A stretch of 64,000 nt of DNA from Oligoflexus sp. (lineage in GTDB: Bacteria > Bdellovibrionota_B > Oligoflexia > Oligoflexales > Oligoflexaceae). How positions within the stretch are numbered: the stretch's first letter is position 1; each line of letters opens with the position of its first letter. Both the position numbers and the translations under genes were made by a program. Shown piece by piece: positions 17,739-27,583 of this stretch. The notes below the pieces were generated by a model, which worked only from the letters and a program-made list of their open reading frames with translations, had not been told where the DNA came from and searched no databases. Where the stretch lies: contig NZ_DASTAT010000056.1 of NCBI RefSeq assembly GCF_035712445.1, forward strand, positions 1 to 64,000, written 5' to 3'.

Positions 17739-19625
17739 TCAGTGGCCCAGAACTTCAAGCGCCAGCTCCACCTTGCCAAAGGGCGCGGAGACCTGGAAGC
17801 CTTGAACAGACGAGCCCAGCTCCTCGACCATGCCGCGGGCGATTTCAATACCGACCTTGCGGGCATCTTCAGGATTTTTCGGAGCAGCCATGCGTTTCAT
17901 GATTTCATCGGGGATGAAGACGCCGGGCACTTCGTTGTGCATGAACTGAGCGTTTCGGAAACTCATCAACGGCCAGATGCCGGCGATGATGGGGATTTTG
18001 ATATTATGTTTCTCGATGTATTCGAGCAGACGATAGAGCGCGCGCAGATCAAAGACGGGCTGTGTGATCGCCCACTCCGCTCCGGCTTCCACTTTATAGG
18101 CGAAACGCTTCATCTCGTAATCGAAATCGCGATGCACAGGGTTGACACCGACACCAACGGACAAAGAGGTGGGCTCGCCGATGGGACGGGAGCCGAGGTC
18201 GATGCCGCTGTTCAGCCGCGAGACCATGTTGGTCAGACCAATCGCATCGATATCAAAGACGCCGGTCGCATTCGGATAGCTGCCCATCTTCGGCGGATCG
18301 CCCGTAACGAGCAGCATGTTGCGGAGGCCAATCGCATGCGCGCCGAGCATATCGGACTGCATGCCGAGAAGGTTTCTGTCGCGACAGGTATAGTGCAGAA
18401 CGGTTTCAATACCGACCTTCTGCTCGATCATCACCGCAGTCAGGATCGCGCTCATGCGCGCACTCGCGCGGGGACCATCGGGAATGTTGATGGCATCTAT
18501 GCCGGCATCTTTCAAACGCGAGGAGCTATCCAGAATCTTGGTGGGCACAACGCTGGCCGGTGGCAAAAGCTCGACGCTCGTCACCTGCTGACCATGCGCC
18601 AGCTTCCACGACCAGCGCGATTTCTGTTCGAAAGGCACAGGCACGCAGTGCGCATTGTTTTGCGTTTTGGTTTCTTCCGTGCCCGCGAATTCCATTGAAA
18701 CGCGAGGGCGCTGCACGACTTCGGCGGCAGAATTCATCGCACGCTGATGGCGGAAGGTCTGCGACATCGCTTTGATGTGTTCCGGCGACGTTCCGCAGCA
18801 GCCGCCGACGAACTGCACACCGATCTGGAGGAAGTGCTTGGTGAATTCCGCCATATACTCGGGCGTGCACATATAAATCAAACGGCCGTCGATCTCTTTG
18901 GGAAGACCGGCATTGGGCTGCACGATGAAGGGGATATTCAGATCAGGAAACGATTTTTGAATCTGAGTCATCAAAGGCTGGGGACCCACCGAGCAGTTGA
19001 AACCAACGGCATCCACGCCCCATTCCAGAACTTTTTTCAAAGCCCATTCCGCAGGTGTTCCCACGGGAGTCTGGCCTTCGGCGCTCACAGTAATCTGCGC
19101 GATCAGCGGCAGTTCGGGAGCTTCCTGCTTCGCTGCCTGAATGGCCTGCTGCAGTTCGCTGATGTCGCCAAAGGTTTCGAGGCAGATGAGATCCGCGCCG
19201 CCTTCCTTGAGACCGCGAATTTGTTCAGCAAAAGCTTCGCGCGCCTCCTGGAAACTGGTCGGTCCCCAGGGTTCAATGCGCACTCCGAGTGGACCCACGG
19301 ACCCGGCAACATAGGCCTCGGTGCCCGCGACTTCCTTCGCGAGACGCGCCGCTGCCCTGTTAATTTGGACGGTCTGATCCTGCAGATTGTGCTTGGCCAA
19401 TTTGAAGCGGTTCGCGCCCCAGCTATTGGTACTCAGAACTTCCGCGCCCGCCTTCAGGTAGTCCCGATGCAATTCCAAAACGATGGACGGACTGGAGAGG
19501 TTGGCGTCCTCGAAACAACGGTTGATGAAGATACCGCGGTTATAAAGTTCGGTCCCTGTCGCTCCATCGAAGAGCAGGGGAATTTTCCTTGAAAGGACTT
19601 CTTGAAAAGATTTGGGCAGTTCCAT
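17739..19625 (-). CDS. bifunctional homocysteine S-methyltransferase / methylenetetrahydrofolate reductase
   Basis: 628 residues. Residues 1-290 form a homocysteine S-methyltransferase with zinc cysteines C211 (GFNCS) and C276/C277 (GGCCGT). After a linker of about 50 residues, a MetF-type TIM barrel follows (about 335-628; VTSVELLPP, LLVTGDPP, ITQPVFDL). This fusion is known from YitJ-like proteins and would supply methyltetrahydrofolate and methylate homocysteine to methionine. The ATG at 19625 has AGGA eight bases upstream; the open frame continues 18 codons further without such a site. It is transcribed leftward and ends against the EamA gene. Confidence 0.93.
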   Translation of the reverse strand: MELPKSFQEVLSRKIPLLFDGATGTELYNRGIFINRCFEDANLSSPSIVLELHRDYLKAGAEVLSTNSWGANRFKLAKHNLQDQTVQINRAAARLAKEVAGTEAYVAGSVGPLGVRIEPWGPTSFQEAREAFAEQIRGLKEGGADLICLETFGDISELQQAIQAAKQEAPELPLIAQITVSAEGQTPVGTPAEWALKKVLEWGVDAVGFNCSVGPQPLMTQIQKSFPDLNIPFIVQPNAGLPKEIDGRLIYMCTPEYMAEFTKHFLQIGVQFVGGCCGTSPEHIKAMSQTFRHQRAMNSAAEVVQRPRVSMEFAGTEETKTQNNAHCVPVPFEQKSRWSWKLAHGQQVTSVELLPPASVVPTKILDSSSRLKDAGIDAINIPDGPRASARMSAILTAVMIEQKVGIETVLHYTCRDRNLLGMQSDMLGAHAIGLRNMLLVTGDPPKMGSYPNATGVFDIDAIGLTNMVSRLNSGIDLGSRPIGEPTSLSVGVGVNPVHRDFDYEMKRFAYKVEAGAEWAITQPVFDLRALYRLLEYIEKHNIKIPIIAGIWPLMSFRNAQFMHNEVPGVFIPDEIMKRMAAPKNPEDARKVGIEIARGMVEELGSSVQGFQVSAPFGKVELALEVLGH

Positions 19626-19760
19626 CGTTCCATTCCTGGTGGCGTGCGGCTTCTGCAGCCCTGCGGGCATTTGAGCCAAGGTGACATGAATTGCACACGA
19701 TTTTGCTATCGTAATTCAGAATGAAAGGCTTGGAAAGAGAAGTTGTCAGCTCTTCATACG

Positions 19761-19790
19761 AAAAAGGGCCTCGCTTGTCAGCGAAGCCCC
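19761..19790 (-). terminator. rho-independent terminator of the TPR lipoprotein gene
   Basis: On the minus strand, GGGGCTTCGCT-GACA-AGCGAGGCCC forms a stem of about ten base pairs with one mismatch, followed at once by TTTTT (19765-19761). It starts 27 bases after the stop at 19817. Confidence 0.85.
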
Positions 19791-19816
19791 GGAAGGGAAG
19801 GAGTATGAGCAGACGC

Positions 19817-20830
19817 TTATTCAGCGTTGATCGCTTGTTCAAGGTCGTCAGGGACCAGCATGGATTCCGAAGCAGCCTTTTTCGAGGCTTTCGCCGGCTT
19901 TTCCTTGGCAATCGCCGTGTCTTTCGGTTGGCTATAAACTTCGGCCTGAATACGGCGCAGAAGGAAGTTGCCCTTGCGCTGCATTTCCACATTTTTAATC
20001 TCAGGATCTTCGACCAAGGCAGTCAAATGGGTTATGGCACCCTTGTTATCATTGCGACCGTATTTGGCAACAAGAGCCAAATAGAATCGCGCATAGGCGC
20101 TATGCGAATCGCGTTGCAGAATCTCGCCGAATACCTCTTCGGCTTTGGCGAAATCACGCAGGCGGCTCAGGGCGATACCGTACCCGAGCATGGCTTCGGA
20201 ACAGTCACCGCAGCGAGGACGGACGGCCTGGAAAATATCACGGGCGGCTTCAGCGTTGCCCATCTCAAGATTCAAATGGGCAAGGTTCAAACCACTCGCG
20301 ATCTGCTGACCGGAACTATCAAAGGCTTTCTCGAAATGTTCCTTCGCAGCCTGGTAATCTTCGAAGGTCGCGCCAGGCTTGTTCATCGTCGCCAGACCCA
20401 AAAGATTGTGCACTTCGGGATTGCCGGGATGATACTGATTTAAAAGATTCGCGTAGTAAGCGGCCATGCTGTAGCTCTTCTTCATCGAAAGACCGATGGC
20501 AAGTACCGTCAGGGCCACCTCATCCTGAGGATGATTCTGAAGGTAGGTGCGGGCATCGGAAACGGCCACATCCCATTCCCCGGCACCCAAAGCCGCATAA
20601 AGGCGGATATGTTCGTTCTTCGTACTATTGCGAATCTCAACCCAGCTATCACGATCGAGTTTACGCATAATGTTTTGACCATTGGTCTGGTGCACGATGG
20701 GCGCCTTGCTGTAAGCCAGCGTGGAAGCGCCGCGACGGGCACCCGGAGCCTGTGACGAACCACCAGTGGTGGTACAGGCCGGGAGGGCGAGAATTCCAAG
20801 ACCAAGCATCAGGTGTTTCAACTTCAACAT
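19817..20830 (-). CDS. TPR-repeat lipoprotein, possible GltE-like gliding/envelope protein
   Basis: 337 residues. The ATG at 20830 follows AAGGAGAG with six-base spacing; the frame extends 24 codons upstream without a ribosome site. The N-terminus is a lipoprotein signal ending LPAC. The mature part is built of TPR helices (LAIGLSMKKSYSMAAYYANLL, NPEVHNLLGLA, LNLAHLNLEMGNAEAA, LGYGIALSRL) followed by a Lys/Ala-rich tail. It lies 72 bases downstream of a roughly 990-residue TPR protein on the same strand. The order of a large periplasmic TPR protein followed by a TPR lipoprotein resembles gltD-gltE of myxobacterial gliding complexes; that match is inference. A strong terminator follows. Confidence 0.8.
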   Translation of the reverse strand: MLKLKHLMLGLGILALPACTTTGGSSQAPGARRGASTLAYSKAPIVHQTNGQNIMRKLDRDSWVEIRNSTKNEHIRLYAALGAGEWDVAVSDARTYLQNHPQDEVALTVLAIGLSMKKSYSMAAYYANLLNQYHPGNPEVHNLLGLATMNKPGATFEDYQAAKEHFEKAFDSSGQQIASGLNLAHLNLEMGNAEAARDIFQAVRPRCGDCSEAMLGYGIALSRLRDFAKAEEVFGEILQRDSHSAYARFYLALVAKYGRNDNKGAITHLTALVEDPEIKNVEMQRKGNFLLRRIQAEVYSQPKDTAIAKEKPAKASKKAASESMLVPDDLEQAINAE

Positions 20831-20902
20831 AAATACTCTCCTTCCGAAACTTCCCTTAAGAATAACGAGCAGCTGCCGACGAATCGTAGGCAGGCTCTTC
20901 AA

Positions 20903-23878
20903 TCACTCCCGATCTGTCTTCACAGGCATCCACTGAACGTAACCGTTGCCAATGGCGCCATGACTGCGATCGAGGTTTCCTTCCGAACTATTCACCACGA
21001 TTTCCTGCGACCACACCGGAAGAGTGTCACCCTTCTCGGAGATGCCAAGGGCCACAACATCGGCCTGGGCTGCGGTCTGGCTGATCACGTTGATGATCCC
21101 CAGCTTCTGCGTTTCGAACTTCTGCACGATGCTGGATTCCAGCGTCTGCGGAATGCTGAGGTCTTCAATCGCGCTCAGGCTGTTGCGGGTGGTCTCCGAC
21201 AGACGGAGCATCGCAAGGCCACAGTAACTCGATGTGCCCGCGGCACAGACTTTCTCATAGGACGCTTTGGTTTTCAGGAACACAGCATACTGAGCCTGCA
21301 GCGTCTTATAAGGATCGGTCTGCTCCAGGTTGAAGATCTCCTGCTTCGTTTCCTCAGCTTCCTTATCGGCCAGCATAAAGCGGCTCAAAGCCAAACCTTC
21401 GGAGGCGTCACGGCTTTGGATACCCAGGCCGCTCAGCTGCGCTTCGATCTGACGAAGCTTCGGATAGTCATTCTTCGAGGCTGCCTGGCGCGCTTCGAAA
21501 GCGAGGACTTCAGCCTGAACCGCAGGGTTATTGCCGGACAGTTCACGAGCCTTGGTCACGCCCCAGTAAGCATGTCTGGCTTCACCATAGCGCTCTTCGA
21601 TGTGCATCACAGCCAGAGCGGATTTGATCTGGTTCTGACGGCTGACCTGAGGATCCGCGACATGAGCGGCGTGAATACGAACGGCGTTGCCGTAGAGTTC
21701 ACGGCCCAGGTAAAGGTCCACAAGAGTCATGCGAATCTCGGGAGCCTTGGTGTCACGACCATAACGATCCGCAAAGCGCTGGTAGAAGAAGATGGTCTGC
21801 TCTTCCCAGGCCATCGGAATCGCCCAGCTGCCACCGAGCAGGAGCGCATCGTGATCGAAGCGGCTGGCAGGATACTCATTCACGAGAGCAAAGAGCGTCT
21901 CGACCGACTGAGGATGCTTCTCATCGTTATGATAGGACTTGCCGAGTATGAACATGCCTTCGGGACGACGGAAGTCGCTGCGATAGGACTTGATGAATTC
22001 AGCCAGCTTCTGCGAGGCCTTCTCCCAACGGGTGGCTGCAAAGTGCTCCTTGCCGCCTTCGAAGAGAGCGTCACCCAAAAGGGCCACGGCATCGAGTCTC
22101 TGATTCTGATACATGGGAACCATCTGGGCCTTGATCGCAAGGCGCGCGACGTTTTCCAGATTCTGCCACTGACGGGCCTTTTTATAAGTCTCAAGCATCA
22201 TACCGGCTGCCAGCTGAGCATGGGGACCTTGCGAGTTCTTCTGAAGGGCCGCGGTCCAGATACCATAAGCCTTCGTCGCTTGATTCAGGCTGACATAAAG
22301 CAGACCCAGGTGAGCAAGGTCATCCCAGCTGCCGGTCGTCTGAAGACGCTCTTCATACATCTGCGCGAGGACCTGACGAGCCTGACCGGCTTCCTTGCCT
22401 ACACCGGACCAGGGGGCTTTTTCCGACCATTTGGCCAGAACGCGCTGGGACTGCATCGCGAGCAGAAGATACTGCTGCGCCTGAGCCGGCTGGCTGGCGG
22501 CTTTGAGTTCCATGAAGATGCGCACGGCTTCAGCGTGCTGATCATTCAAGGCATAAAGGCGACCGATGTCGGTCTTCAAAGGAACTTTTTCATTCTCAAT
22601 CGCCTGGCCGTCGAGGTAAACGCTGGCCACGGCAATGGCATCAGCCTTGACCTTGCGATCGCTGCTGGGATTTTTGCCCTGAGCGATCATCTGCGAGACC
22701 AGACTGCGGTGACGCAGACGGACTTTTTCAGCAGCGGCCTTGGCAGCGTCCTGGTTTTGACCCAGGATGCCTTCGCCTTCATACATTTGCTGGAAGGCGA
22801 TCAGAGTTTTCTGATAAGGCTTGGCATTTTTGCTGCTCGCATACTGAGCCGCTTCCAGATCAAGAACGCGATCGGTGATCTGAGTCAGACGGCTTGAACC
22901 TTTGCTGCTGTCGATCATGCCGCGATAGTAACGAAGAGCGGGAGCCAGGTTGCCCTGAGTCGACGCCTGAAGAGCGGAACGCTCGGCGACGGCCTTGGCG
23001 ACTTCAGTGTCACGGTTGGTCTTCAGATTCAAAGGAGCCTTGTTCCAGTCCGCGCGGGAACCTTCCTCGCGTTTCCAAATATTGACAGCATAGGCCAGAA
23101 CTTTTTCACGATCACGACGAGCCAAAGATTTTGTAGCAGCGGTCGCGCGACTCAGATGCGTGCGGTAGGCCTCATTATTCCGGGCGGCTTCCGCGCGGGC
23201 CAAGAGAAGACTGCCGGCCACGATACCCGCAGAGCCCAGGCGATTGCTCACACGGGCGATGTCCTGCTTGGCTTCGCTATCATTGCGCTGAGCGCGAGCG
23301 GCAGCGACCATGAATTCCACGCGGGCCTGAAGACCCTTGCTCAATTGTTTGCTGATCTTTAAAAGCGCATCAGGCTTTTTGGTTTCGCCGTTCAGATACT
23401 TGGCGACCATGGCGTGATAGATGGCGTGAGCTTTACGATCCTTGCTCTCACGAGCAAAGTCAGTGGCGTAGCGAATGACGGCCGCCCGGGCTTCAGACAG
23501 TTTTTGTTCAGGGGCACCATAGTTCCCTTGAACGGCTGTCAGACGACCCGCCTTCATGTCTTCAAAGAAATAGGCCAGCAGCGCCTGGTTCTTATAAAGA
23601 TCAGAAAGGAGTTCCAGGCGACGACCACCTTTGGCCAGAGCCAATTCACGGGTCTGCGCATCAACTTCTTCCAAGGTTCTTTGCACATAGATGTCATCGG
23701 TGAGACGACGCGAGGCCAGCTCAGGATCACGCAGGGCAAGATCCAAAAGCGGCAGTTCCGATCCACTGGAAGGCATGGGAATAATAGGGCTGAAATCAGC
23801 CGCGAACGCGATGCTCGCTGATAAGGACAGATTGAGCCAAAGTATCAGTCTCGAAAGACTTCCAAACAGCTTTTCCAC
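20903..23878 (-). CDS. large periplasmic TPR/helical-repeat protein, possible GltD-like
   Basis: 991 residues. The GTG at 23878 has GGAG six bases upstream and gives a clean signal peptide ending SIAFAAD; an ATG nine codons earlier has a poorer site. The rest is almost entirely alpha-helical repeats of TPR type (ARVEFMVAAARAQRN, AALQKNSQGPHAQLAAGMML, EGMFILGKSYHNDEKHPQSV, EYPASRFDHDALLLGG), with a less regular C-terminal 150 residues ending VQWMPVKTDRE. There is no enzymatic motif, so a scaffold role in the periplasm is likely. It is followed by a TPR lipoprotein, an arrangement like gltD-gltE. No fusion or frameshift is visible. Confidence 0.75.
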   Translation of the reverse strand: MEKLFGSLSRLILWLNLSLSASIAFAADFSPIIPMPSSGSELPLLDLALRDPELASRRLTDDIYVQRTLEEVDAQTRELALAKGGRRLELLSDLYKNQALLAYFFEDMKAGRLTAVQGNYGAPEQKLSEARAAVIRYATDFARESKDRKAHAIYHAMVAKYLNGETKKPDALLKISKQLSKGLQARVEFMVAAARAQRNDSEAKQDIARVSNRLGSAGIVAGSLLLARAEAARNNEAYRTHLSRATAATKSLARRDREKVLAYAVNIWKREEGSRADWNKAPLNLKTNRDTEVAKAVAERSALQASTQGNLAPALRYYRGMIDSSKGSSRLTQITDRVLDLEAAQYASSKNAKPYQKTLIAFQQMYEGEGILGQNQDAAKAAAEKVRLRHRSLVSQMIAQGKNPSSDRKVKADAIAVASVYLDGQAIENEKVPLKTDIGRLYALNDQHAEAVRIFMELKAASQPAQAQQYLLLAMQSQRVLAKWSEKAPWSGVGKEAGQARQVLAQMYEERLQTTGSWDDLAHLGLLYVSLNQATKAYGIWTAALQKNSQGPHAQLAAGMMLETYKKARQWQNLENVARLAIKAQMVPMYQNQRLDAVALLGDALFEGGKEHFAATRWEKASQKLAEFIKSYRSDFRRPEGMFILGKSYHNDEKHPQSVETLFALVNEYPASRFDHDALLLGGSWAIPMAWEEQTIFFYQRFADRYGRDTKAPEIRMTLVDLYLGRELYGNAVRIHAAHVADPQVSRQNQIKSALAVMHIEERYGEARHAYWGVTKARELSGNNPAVQAEVLAFEARQAASKNDYPKLRQIEAQLSGLGIQSRDASEGLALSRFMLADKEAEETKQEIFNLEQTDPYKTLQAQYAVFLKTKASYEKVCAAGTSSYCGLAMLRLSETTRNSLSAIEDLSIPQTLESSIVQKFETQKLGIINVISQTAAQADVVALGISEKGDTLPVWSQEIVVNSSEGNLDRSHGAIGNGYVQWMPVKTDRE

Positions 23879-24086
23879 AACAAGCTCCACAGCAACAACT
23901 TCCATTCCGATTCCACAAGAGAGGGGCCTAGGCCCTGCCTATCATCTTGCAAAGAATGGCCCAGACGCGGCAAAAGGAAAGAACTCTGATTTCGCAGGAT
24001 TGCCCGCAAGCGGCATCAAGTCTCTTACCGTTTTGTCAAGAAGATGGTCAGGACTGGGGATGACACTGTCTGTAAGGTGGGCGTCC

Positions 24087-25865
24087 TCAAGGACTTTCAG
24101 GATCGCGGGCGGGGCCGCTGTGCTGTCTTTGGAAGATGCGGAGCTGTTCGGTGTATTCACCGCCCAGATATTCCTGCGAAGGCCCGAAAAGAATAATGAA
24201 AATATAGATGATGCCAAAGCCGATGATGGTCCAGAAGGCGATTTTCAATTCGCGTGGAATAGGTCCCCAGCTTCGGTCCGACTCATGAACTTTGCCGTCG
24301 GCCTTGACCTCCTCGGCCGAAGGATTGATTTCAATATGAGATTCCGGCTGGGATTCTTCCTTCCCTTCTGGCTGCTCCACCGGGGAAAGTTCCGTGGCTT
24401 CGGGGATGCTTACGGCCTTGGGTGCGGATACGGCCTTGCGCCGCGAGCCGAGGCTTTCCTCGATTTTCTGCTGATAGTAGTCGATCAGAAAGTCCTTCAG
24501 CCGCCGCCGCTCAGCCTGCCGGATATCGACCAGTAAACCATCAATCTTATAAGGGAATTCCTTAAGGCTCGCCTGGCTGTGGCCCTGGCACTCGGTGACT
24601 TTGAAGGTCACGCGCCGCCCCAGGGTGTTATGAAATAGCGGAGCTTCCAGCGCACAGATCCCAAAGCGGCCCAGGGGATAGCTGATCGCGAGCTGCGCGG
24701 CATCGGGATGAAGACGGGTTATCCGCGCAGGGATCGCGATATGGGCAAAGGAAATCTTATGGTTTTTCGGAATGAAGGTGACGCTGGCCTCGGTCTGCTC
24801 GGTTTTCCCCGCCTGCTCGATCAGATATTCATCCAGGTTCGCCGGCAGCTTCGGTGAGCGGAGCAGGCGAAAATTGCGGGAAATATCGGTGAATTTATCT
24901 TCCGTGACATGCGGGCCGACGATCAGGATCGGAATATCCGTGATCAGATTATCCAGCATCTCTTTGAACGCCGCGCGGTTCGGTCCCATGCACATGCGAT
25001 CTTCGATGATGATCACATCCGGACCTATGTAGCGCGGCTCGTGAATCATATTGGTCTTATTCAGGGCGATCGACACCTGAAAGCGCTGGACATCCAAACG
25101 GCGAATCAGATCCCGGCGCAGTTCGGGCGAGCGGATGATGCAGTAGATGCGGTGGGGCGCAATGCGCGGCTGCTCCTTGAAAAAATCGAGCAGAAGATTT
25201 TTCTTGTCCTGCTGCGCCTTGGCGATTTCCCAGCGGCAGTGAAGGGCATCGGAATAGCGGAAGTGAAGATGCGTGGTATGATGAGCGAGCACCTTCAGCG
25301 TCAAATGATTGACGCCCAGAAATTCCGCAATGCCCCCGCCCAAGGTCAGGACTGTGCCGACCGGCGGTGTCAGGCGGCTTTCGAGCCACAGCTCCTTATC
25401 ATTCATCCAGGCGATGCGCGCCGGCACATGCAGGGCGGAAATATTCTTCATGGTGATCTGGGGATAGGGTTCCGCCATGTCCGCAGCCTGACCCGATGAG
25501 GCGAAGGAATAGCGCCGGACCCAAAGGTCCGCGCTGCAGTCGATCGGTATAACATCCCGGAAACCCAGGGCTATCGCGCGATTTACGATATCGTTTTGAT
25601 TTTGAGTGATGGAAAGGATAAAACGCACGCCCGCATATTCAGGATGCGAGGTGAGACGACCCAGAAGCTCGGAATTTTTCGCATCGATGAGGCTGTCATC
25701 GAGCACGATGGTATTCAGCCTGGCGGAAGGATAGGTCCGGGCCAGCGTTGGGAAGTCCGGTAAAACTTTGACGTCCACCTTCAGCTTTTTGAGAATATCA
25801 ATTTTCTCCTGCATCGCAGGCTGAACTTCGGCACTGATCCAGTAGATTTCCCGACCTGACGTCAT
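24087..25865 (-). CDS. membrane-anchored regulator with two REC-like/PilZ-like units
   Basis: 592 residues. Residues 1-125 look like a degenerate receiver domain (TIVLDDSL at the phospho-acceptor strand), followed by a beta-rich PilZ-like stretch with ITMKNISALHVPARIAW and GTVLTLGG. The pattern repeats: a second receiver-like segment (GPDVIIIEDRM, DIPILIVGP) and a second beta-rich unit starting near ISFAHIAIPARI. A charged linker and one C-terminal transmembrane helix (FWTIIGFGIIYIFIILFG) end the protein. The classic PilZ RxxxR motif is not obvious, so c-di-GMP binding is doubtful. The ATG at 25865 has GGAG five bases upstream. It is divergent from motA. Confidence 0.6.
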   Translation of the reverse strand: MTSGREIYWISAEVQPAMQEKIDILKKLKVDVKVLPDFPTLARTYPSARLNTIVLDDSLIDAKNSELLGRLTSHPEYAGVRFILSITQNQNDIVNRAIALGFRDVIPIDCSADLWVRRYSFASSGQAADMAEPYPQITMKNISALHVPARIAWMNDKELWLESRLTPPVGTVLTLGGGIAEFLGVNHLTLKVLAHHTTHLHFRYSDALHCRWEIAKAQQDKKNLLLDFFKEQPRIAPHRIYCIIRSPELRRDLIRRLDVQRFQVSIALNKTNMIHEPRYIGPDVIIIEDRMCMGPNRAAFKEMLDNLITDIPILIVGPHVTEDKFTDISRNFRLLRSPKLPANLDEYLIEQAGKTEQTEASVTFIPKNHKISFAHIAIPARITRLHPDAAQLAISYPLGRFGICALEAPLFHNTLGRRVTFKVTECQGHSQASLKEFPYKIDGLLVDIRQAERRRLKDFLIDYYQQKIEESLGSRRKAVSAPKAVSIPEATELSPVEQPEGKEESQPESHIEINPSAEEVKADGKVHESDRSWGPIPRELKIAFWTIIGFGIIYIFIILFGPSQEYLGGEYTEQLRIFQRQHSGPARDPESP

Positions 25866-25934
25866 GTGGTCTCCGCATTCCTCGGCTTCCTTTCCATCGG
25901 TAAACATCGCGCCCAACATGAGCCCTGACGCCCT

Positions 25935-25964
25935 TTGTACAGTCATGCGCCCTTATGCTAGAAT
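25935..25964 (+). promoter_or_regulatory. candidate sigma-70 promoter for motAB
   Basis: TTGTAC (25935-25940), an 18-base spacer and TAGAAT (25959-25964) with an extended TGC just upstream, 41 bases before the motA ATG. The pattern is good but not experimentally shown. Confidence 0.5.
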
Positions 25965-26005
25965 AAAAGAAACAACTCACTTCGACCCAGAAAGTAGGGT
26001 GGGCT

Positions 26006-26773
26006 ATGGAACTTTCGAGTATCTTGGGCCCGATCATCGCGGTCGGTTCCATCGTTGCCGGTATCCTGCTCAAGCATGCAGGTGCCCTCATCCCGCAGAT
26101 CGTGTGGAATCCGCCTTCGGTGGCCATCGTAATCGGTGGAACGCTGGGCGCTCTGCTTGTCGCGTATCCTCTGAATGACTTCATCAACGCCTTTAAATCG
26201 GTGGGCATTTTCCTGAAAAAAGGTGAACCGGATCGGGCCGAGATCATGGCGCAGATCATCGACCTCGCCCAGGTCGCCCGTAAGGAATCCATCCTGGCCC
26301 TGGAAAAGAAAAGGGATTCCATCACTTTTCCACCCCTTCGCAAAGCGGTGAAGCTCGCGGTTGACGGAACCGATCCCGCGGTTTTGCAGGAAACCCTGGA
26401 AACGGAAGCCCACTTCGAAATGGAAGAGGCCGAAGTCAACGTGAAGTTCTGGGAAGACTTTGGCGCCATCGCCCCGACCATCGGTATCCTTGGTGCCGTT
26501 ATCGGTCTGATGAAAGTTATGAAATCCCTCGATAAACCCGAGGAAATCGGCCCTGGTATCATGGTCGCGTTCGTTGCAACGCTCTATGGCGTAGGGTTCG
26601 CGAATATCTGGGGCATCCCCGTGGGAAAGAAACTGAAAAGAAAAGCCATCCTGCATCACTATGCCTTTGAAATGGTGATCATCGGTATTGATGGAATTCT
26701 GTCCGGTCTGAACCCCAAGATCATCGAAGAGCGCCTGAAGGTCTTCACAGGTGGTCATGAGGAAGAAGGCTAA
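26006..26773 (+). CDS. motA: flagellar motor stator protein MotA
   Basis: 255 residues with four membrane segments. TM1 is near the start, TM2 is at VAIVIGGTLGALLVAYPL, a cytoplasmic loop of about 100 residues contains the torque region, and TM3/TM4 are GAIAPTIGILGAVIGLMKVM and VAFVATLYGVGFANIWGIPV. The prolines and threonines of the ion channel face are present. The sequence is of the MotA/PomA type rather than ExbB/TolQ, and motB follows after 12 bases. Together they form the ion-driven stator anchored to peptidoglycan. Whether H+ or Na+ drives it cannot be told by eye. Confidence 0.95.
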   Translation: MELSSILGPIIAVGSIVAGILLKHAGALIPQIVWNPPSVAIVIGGTLGALLVAYPLNDFINAFKSVGIFLKKGEPDRAEIMAQIIDLAQVARKESILALEKKRDSITFPPLRKAVKLAVDGTDPAVLQETLETEAHFEMEEAEVNVKFWEDFGAIAPTIGILGAVIGLMKVMKSLDKPEEIGPGIMVAFVATLYGVGFANIWGIPVGKKLKRKAILHHYAFEMVIIGIDGILSGLNPKIIEERLKVFTGGHEEEG

Positions 26774-26785
26774 AAGGATTACGCT

Positions 26786-27583
26786 TTGGCTAAGAAGCAA
26801 AAATGCCCTGAATTCGAAAACCACGAACGCTGGCTCGTGTCCTTCGCGGACATGATGACCCTCCTCTTCGCGGTTTTCGTCGTTCTTTACGCCTTGAAAA
26901 AGGAAGGCGCGAGCGAAGCCAAGATTCAGCAGGCCGCCGTCTCGATCCAGGAATCCTTCAATGATGTGATGGAAGACATTCCCGAAGTCAAACGCGTCGG
27001 TCCCACCGAACAGGGCTTTGGTATCTTCGAGCACAGAAAGGGCGATCGGATTCGTCCGCCCATCGTGACGAAGTACCCGTCCGCCGATCGGCAGACCAAG
27101 GTGATTGATGCGGAAATGCAAAAGGTCGCCGAGATGATCAACCTTCGCCTTTATGGGAAGGAAAAGATCCGCGAGCTGGAAAAAAAGGGGCAGGAGCGCA
27201 TCATCTCGGTGCAGAGGGATAACGATGGCTTTCGCGTGCGGATGCTGGCCACGCATTTTTATAAGCCGGGCGCTTATCGGGTCAGCCAGAAGGCGATTGA
27301 TGATCTGAATCAGGTCGGCAAGATCCTGAAGGAACTCGGCCGCGATATAACGGTCGAAGGCCATACTGATTCCGTGCCGGCGAAGGGTGAGCTTTCGAAC
27401 TGGGAACTATCGAGCCTGCGCGCGTCGTTCATCGTGCGGCATTTCATTGAAGAGCTTAATTTCTCGCCTGCAGTCGTGTCGGCCGCCGGATATGCGGATA
27501 CCAAACCGATTGCCAGCAACGCGACGGAAGAAACAAGGGCCCTCAACCGGCGCATCGAGATAAAGGTGCACTATAATGAGTAA
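26786..27583 (+). CDS. motB: flagellar motor stator protein MotB
   Basis: 265 residues. The start is TTG with AAGGA seven bases upstream. Residues 17-37 are the single membrane helix with the ion-carrying aspartate D22 (SFADMMTLLFAVFVV). A plug/linker region follows, then a C-terminal OmpA-like peptidoglycan-binding domain (VEGHTDSVPAKG, SNWELSSLRA, ending NRRIEIKVH). It pairs with MotA to form the stator. The stop overlaps the start of a small lipoprotein gene by eight bases, which suggests that gene is part of the operon. Confidence 0.95.
   Translation: MAKKQKCPEFENHERWLVSFADMMTLLFAVFVVLYALKKEGASEAKIQQAAVSIQESFNDVMEDIPEVKRVGPTEQGFGIFEHRKGDRIRPPIVTKYPSADRQTKVIDAEMQKVAEMINLRLYGKEKIRELEKKGQERIISVQRDNDGFRVRMLATHFYKPGAYRVSQKAIDDLNQVGKILKELGRDITVEGHTDSVPAKGELSNWELSSLRASFIVRHFIEELNFSPAVVSAAGYADTKPIASNATEETRALNRRIEIKVHYNE

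Noticed and set aside
20813..22897. A 694-codon plus-strand open frame
   Set aside because: It is antisense to the large TPR protein, has no ribosome site and a His/Arg/Leu-rich composition typical of shadow frames in GC-rich genes.
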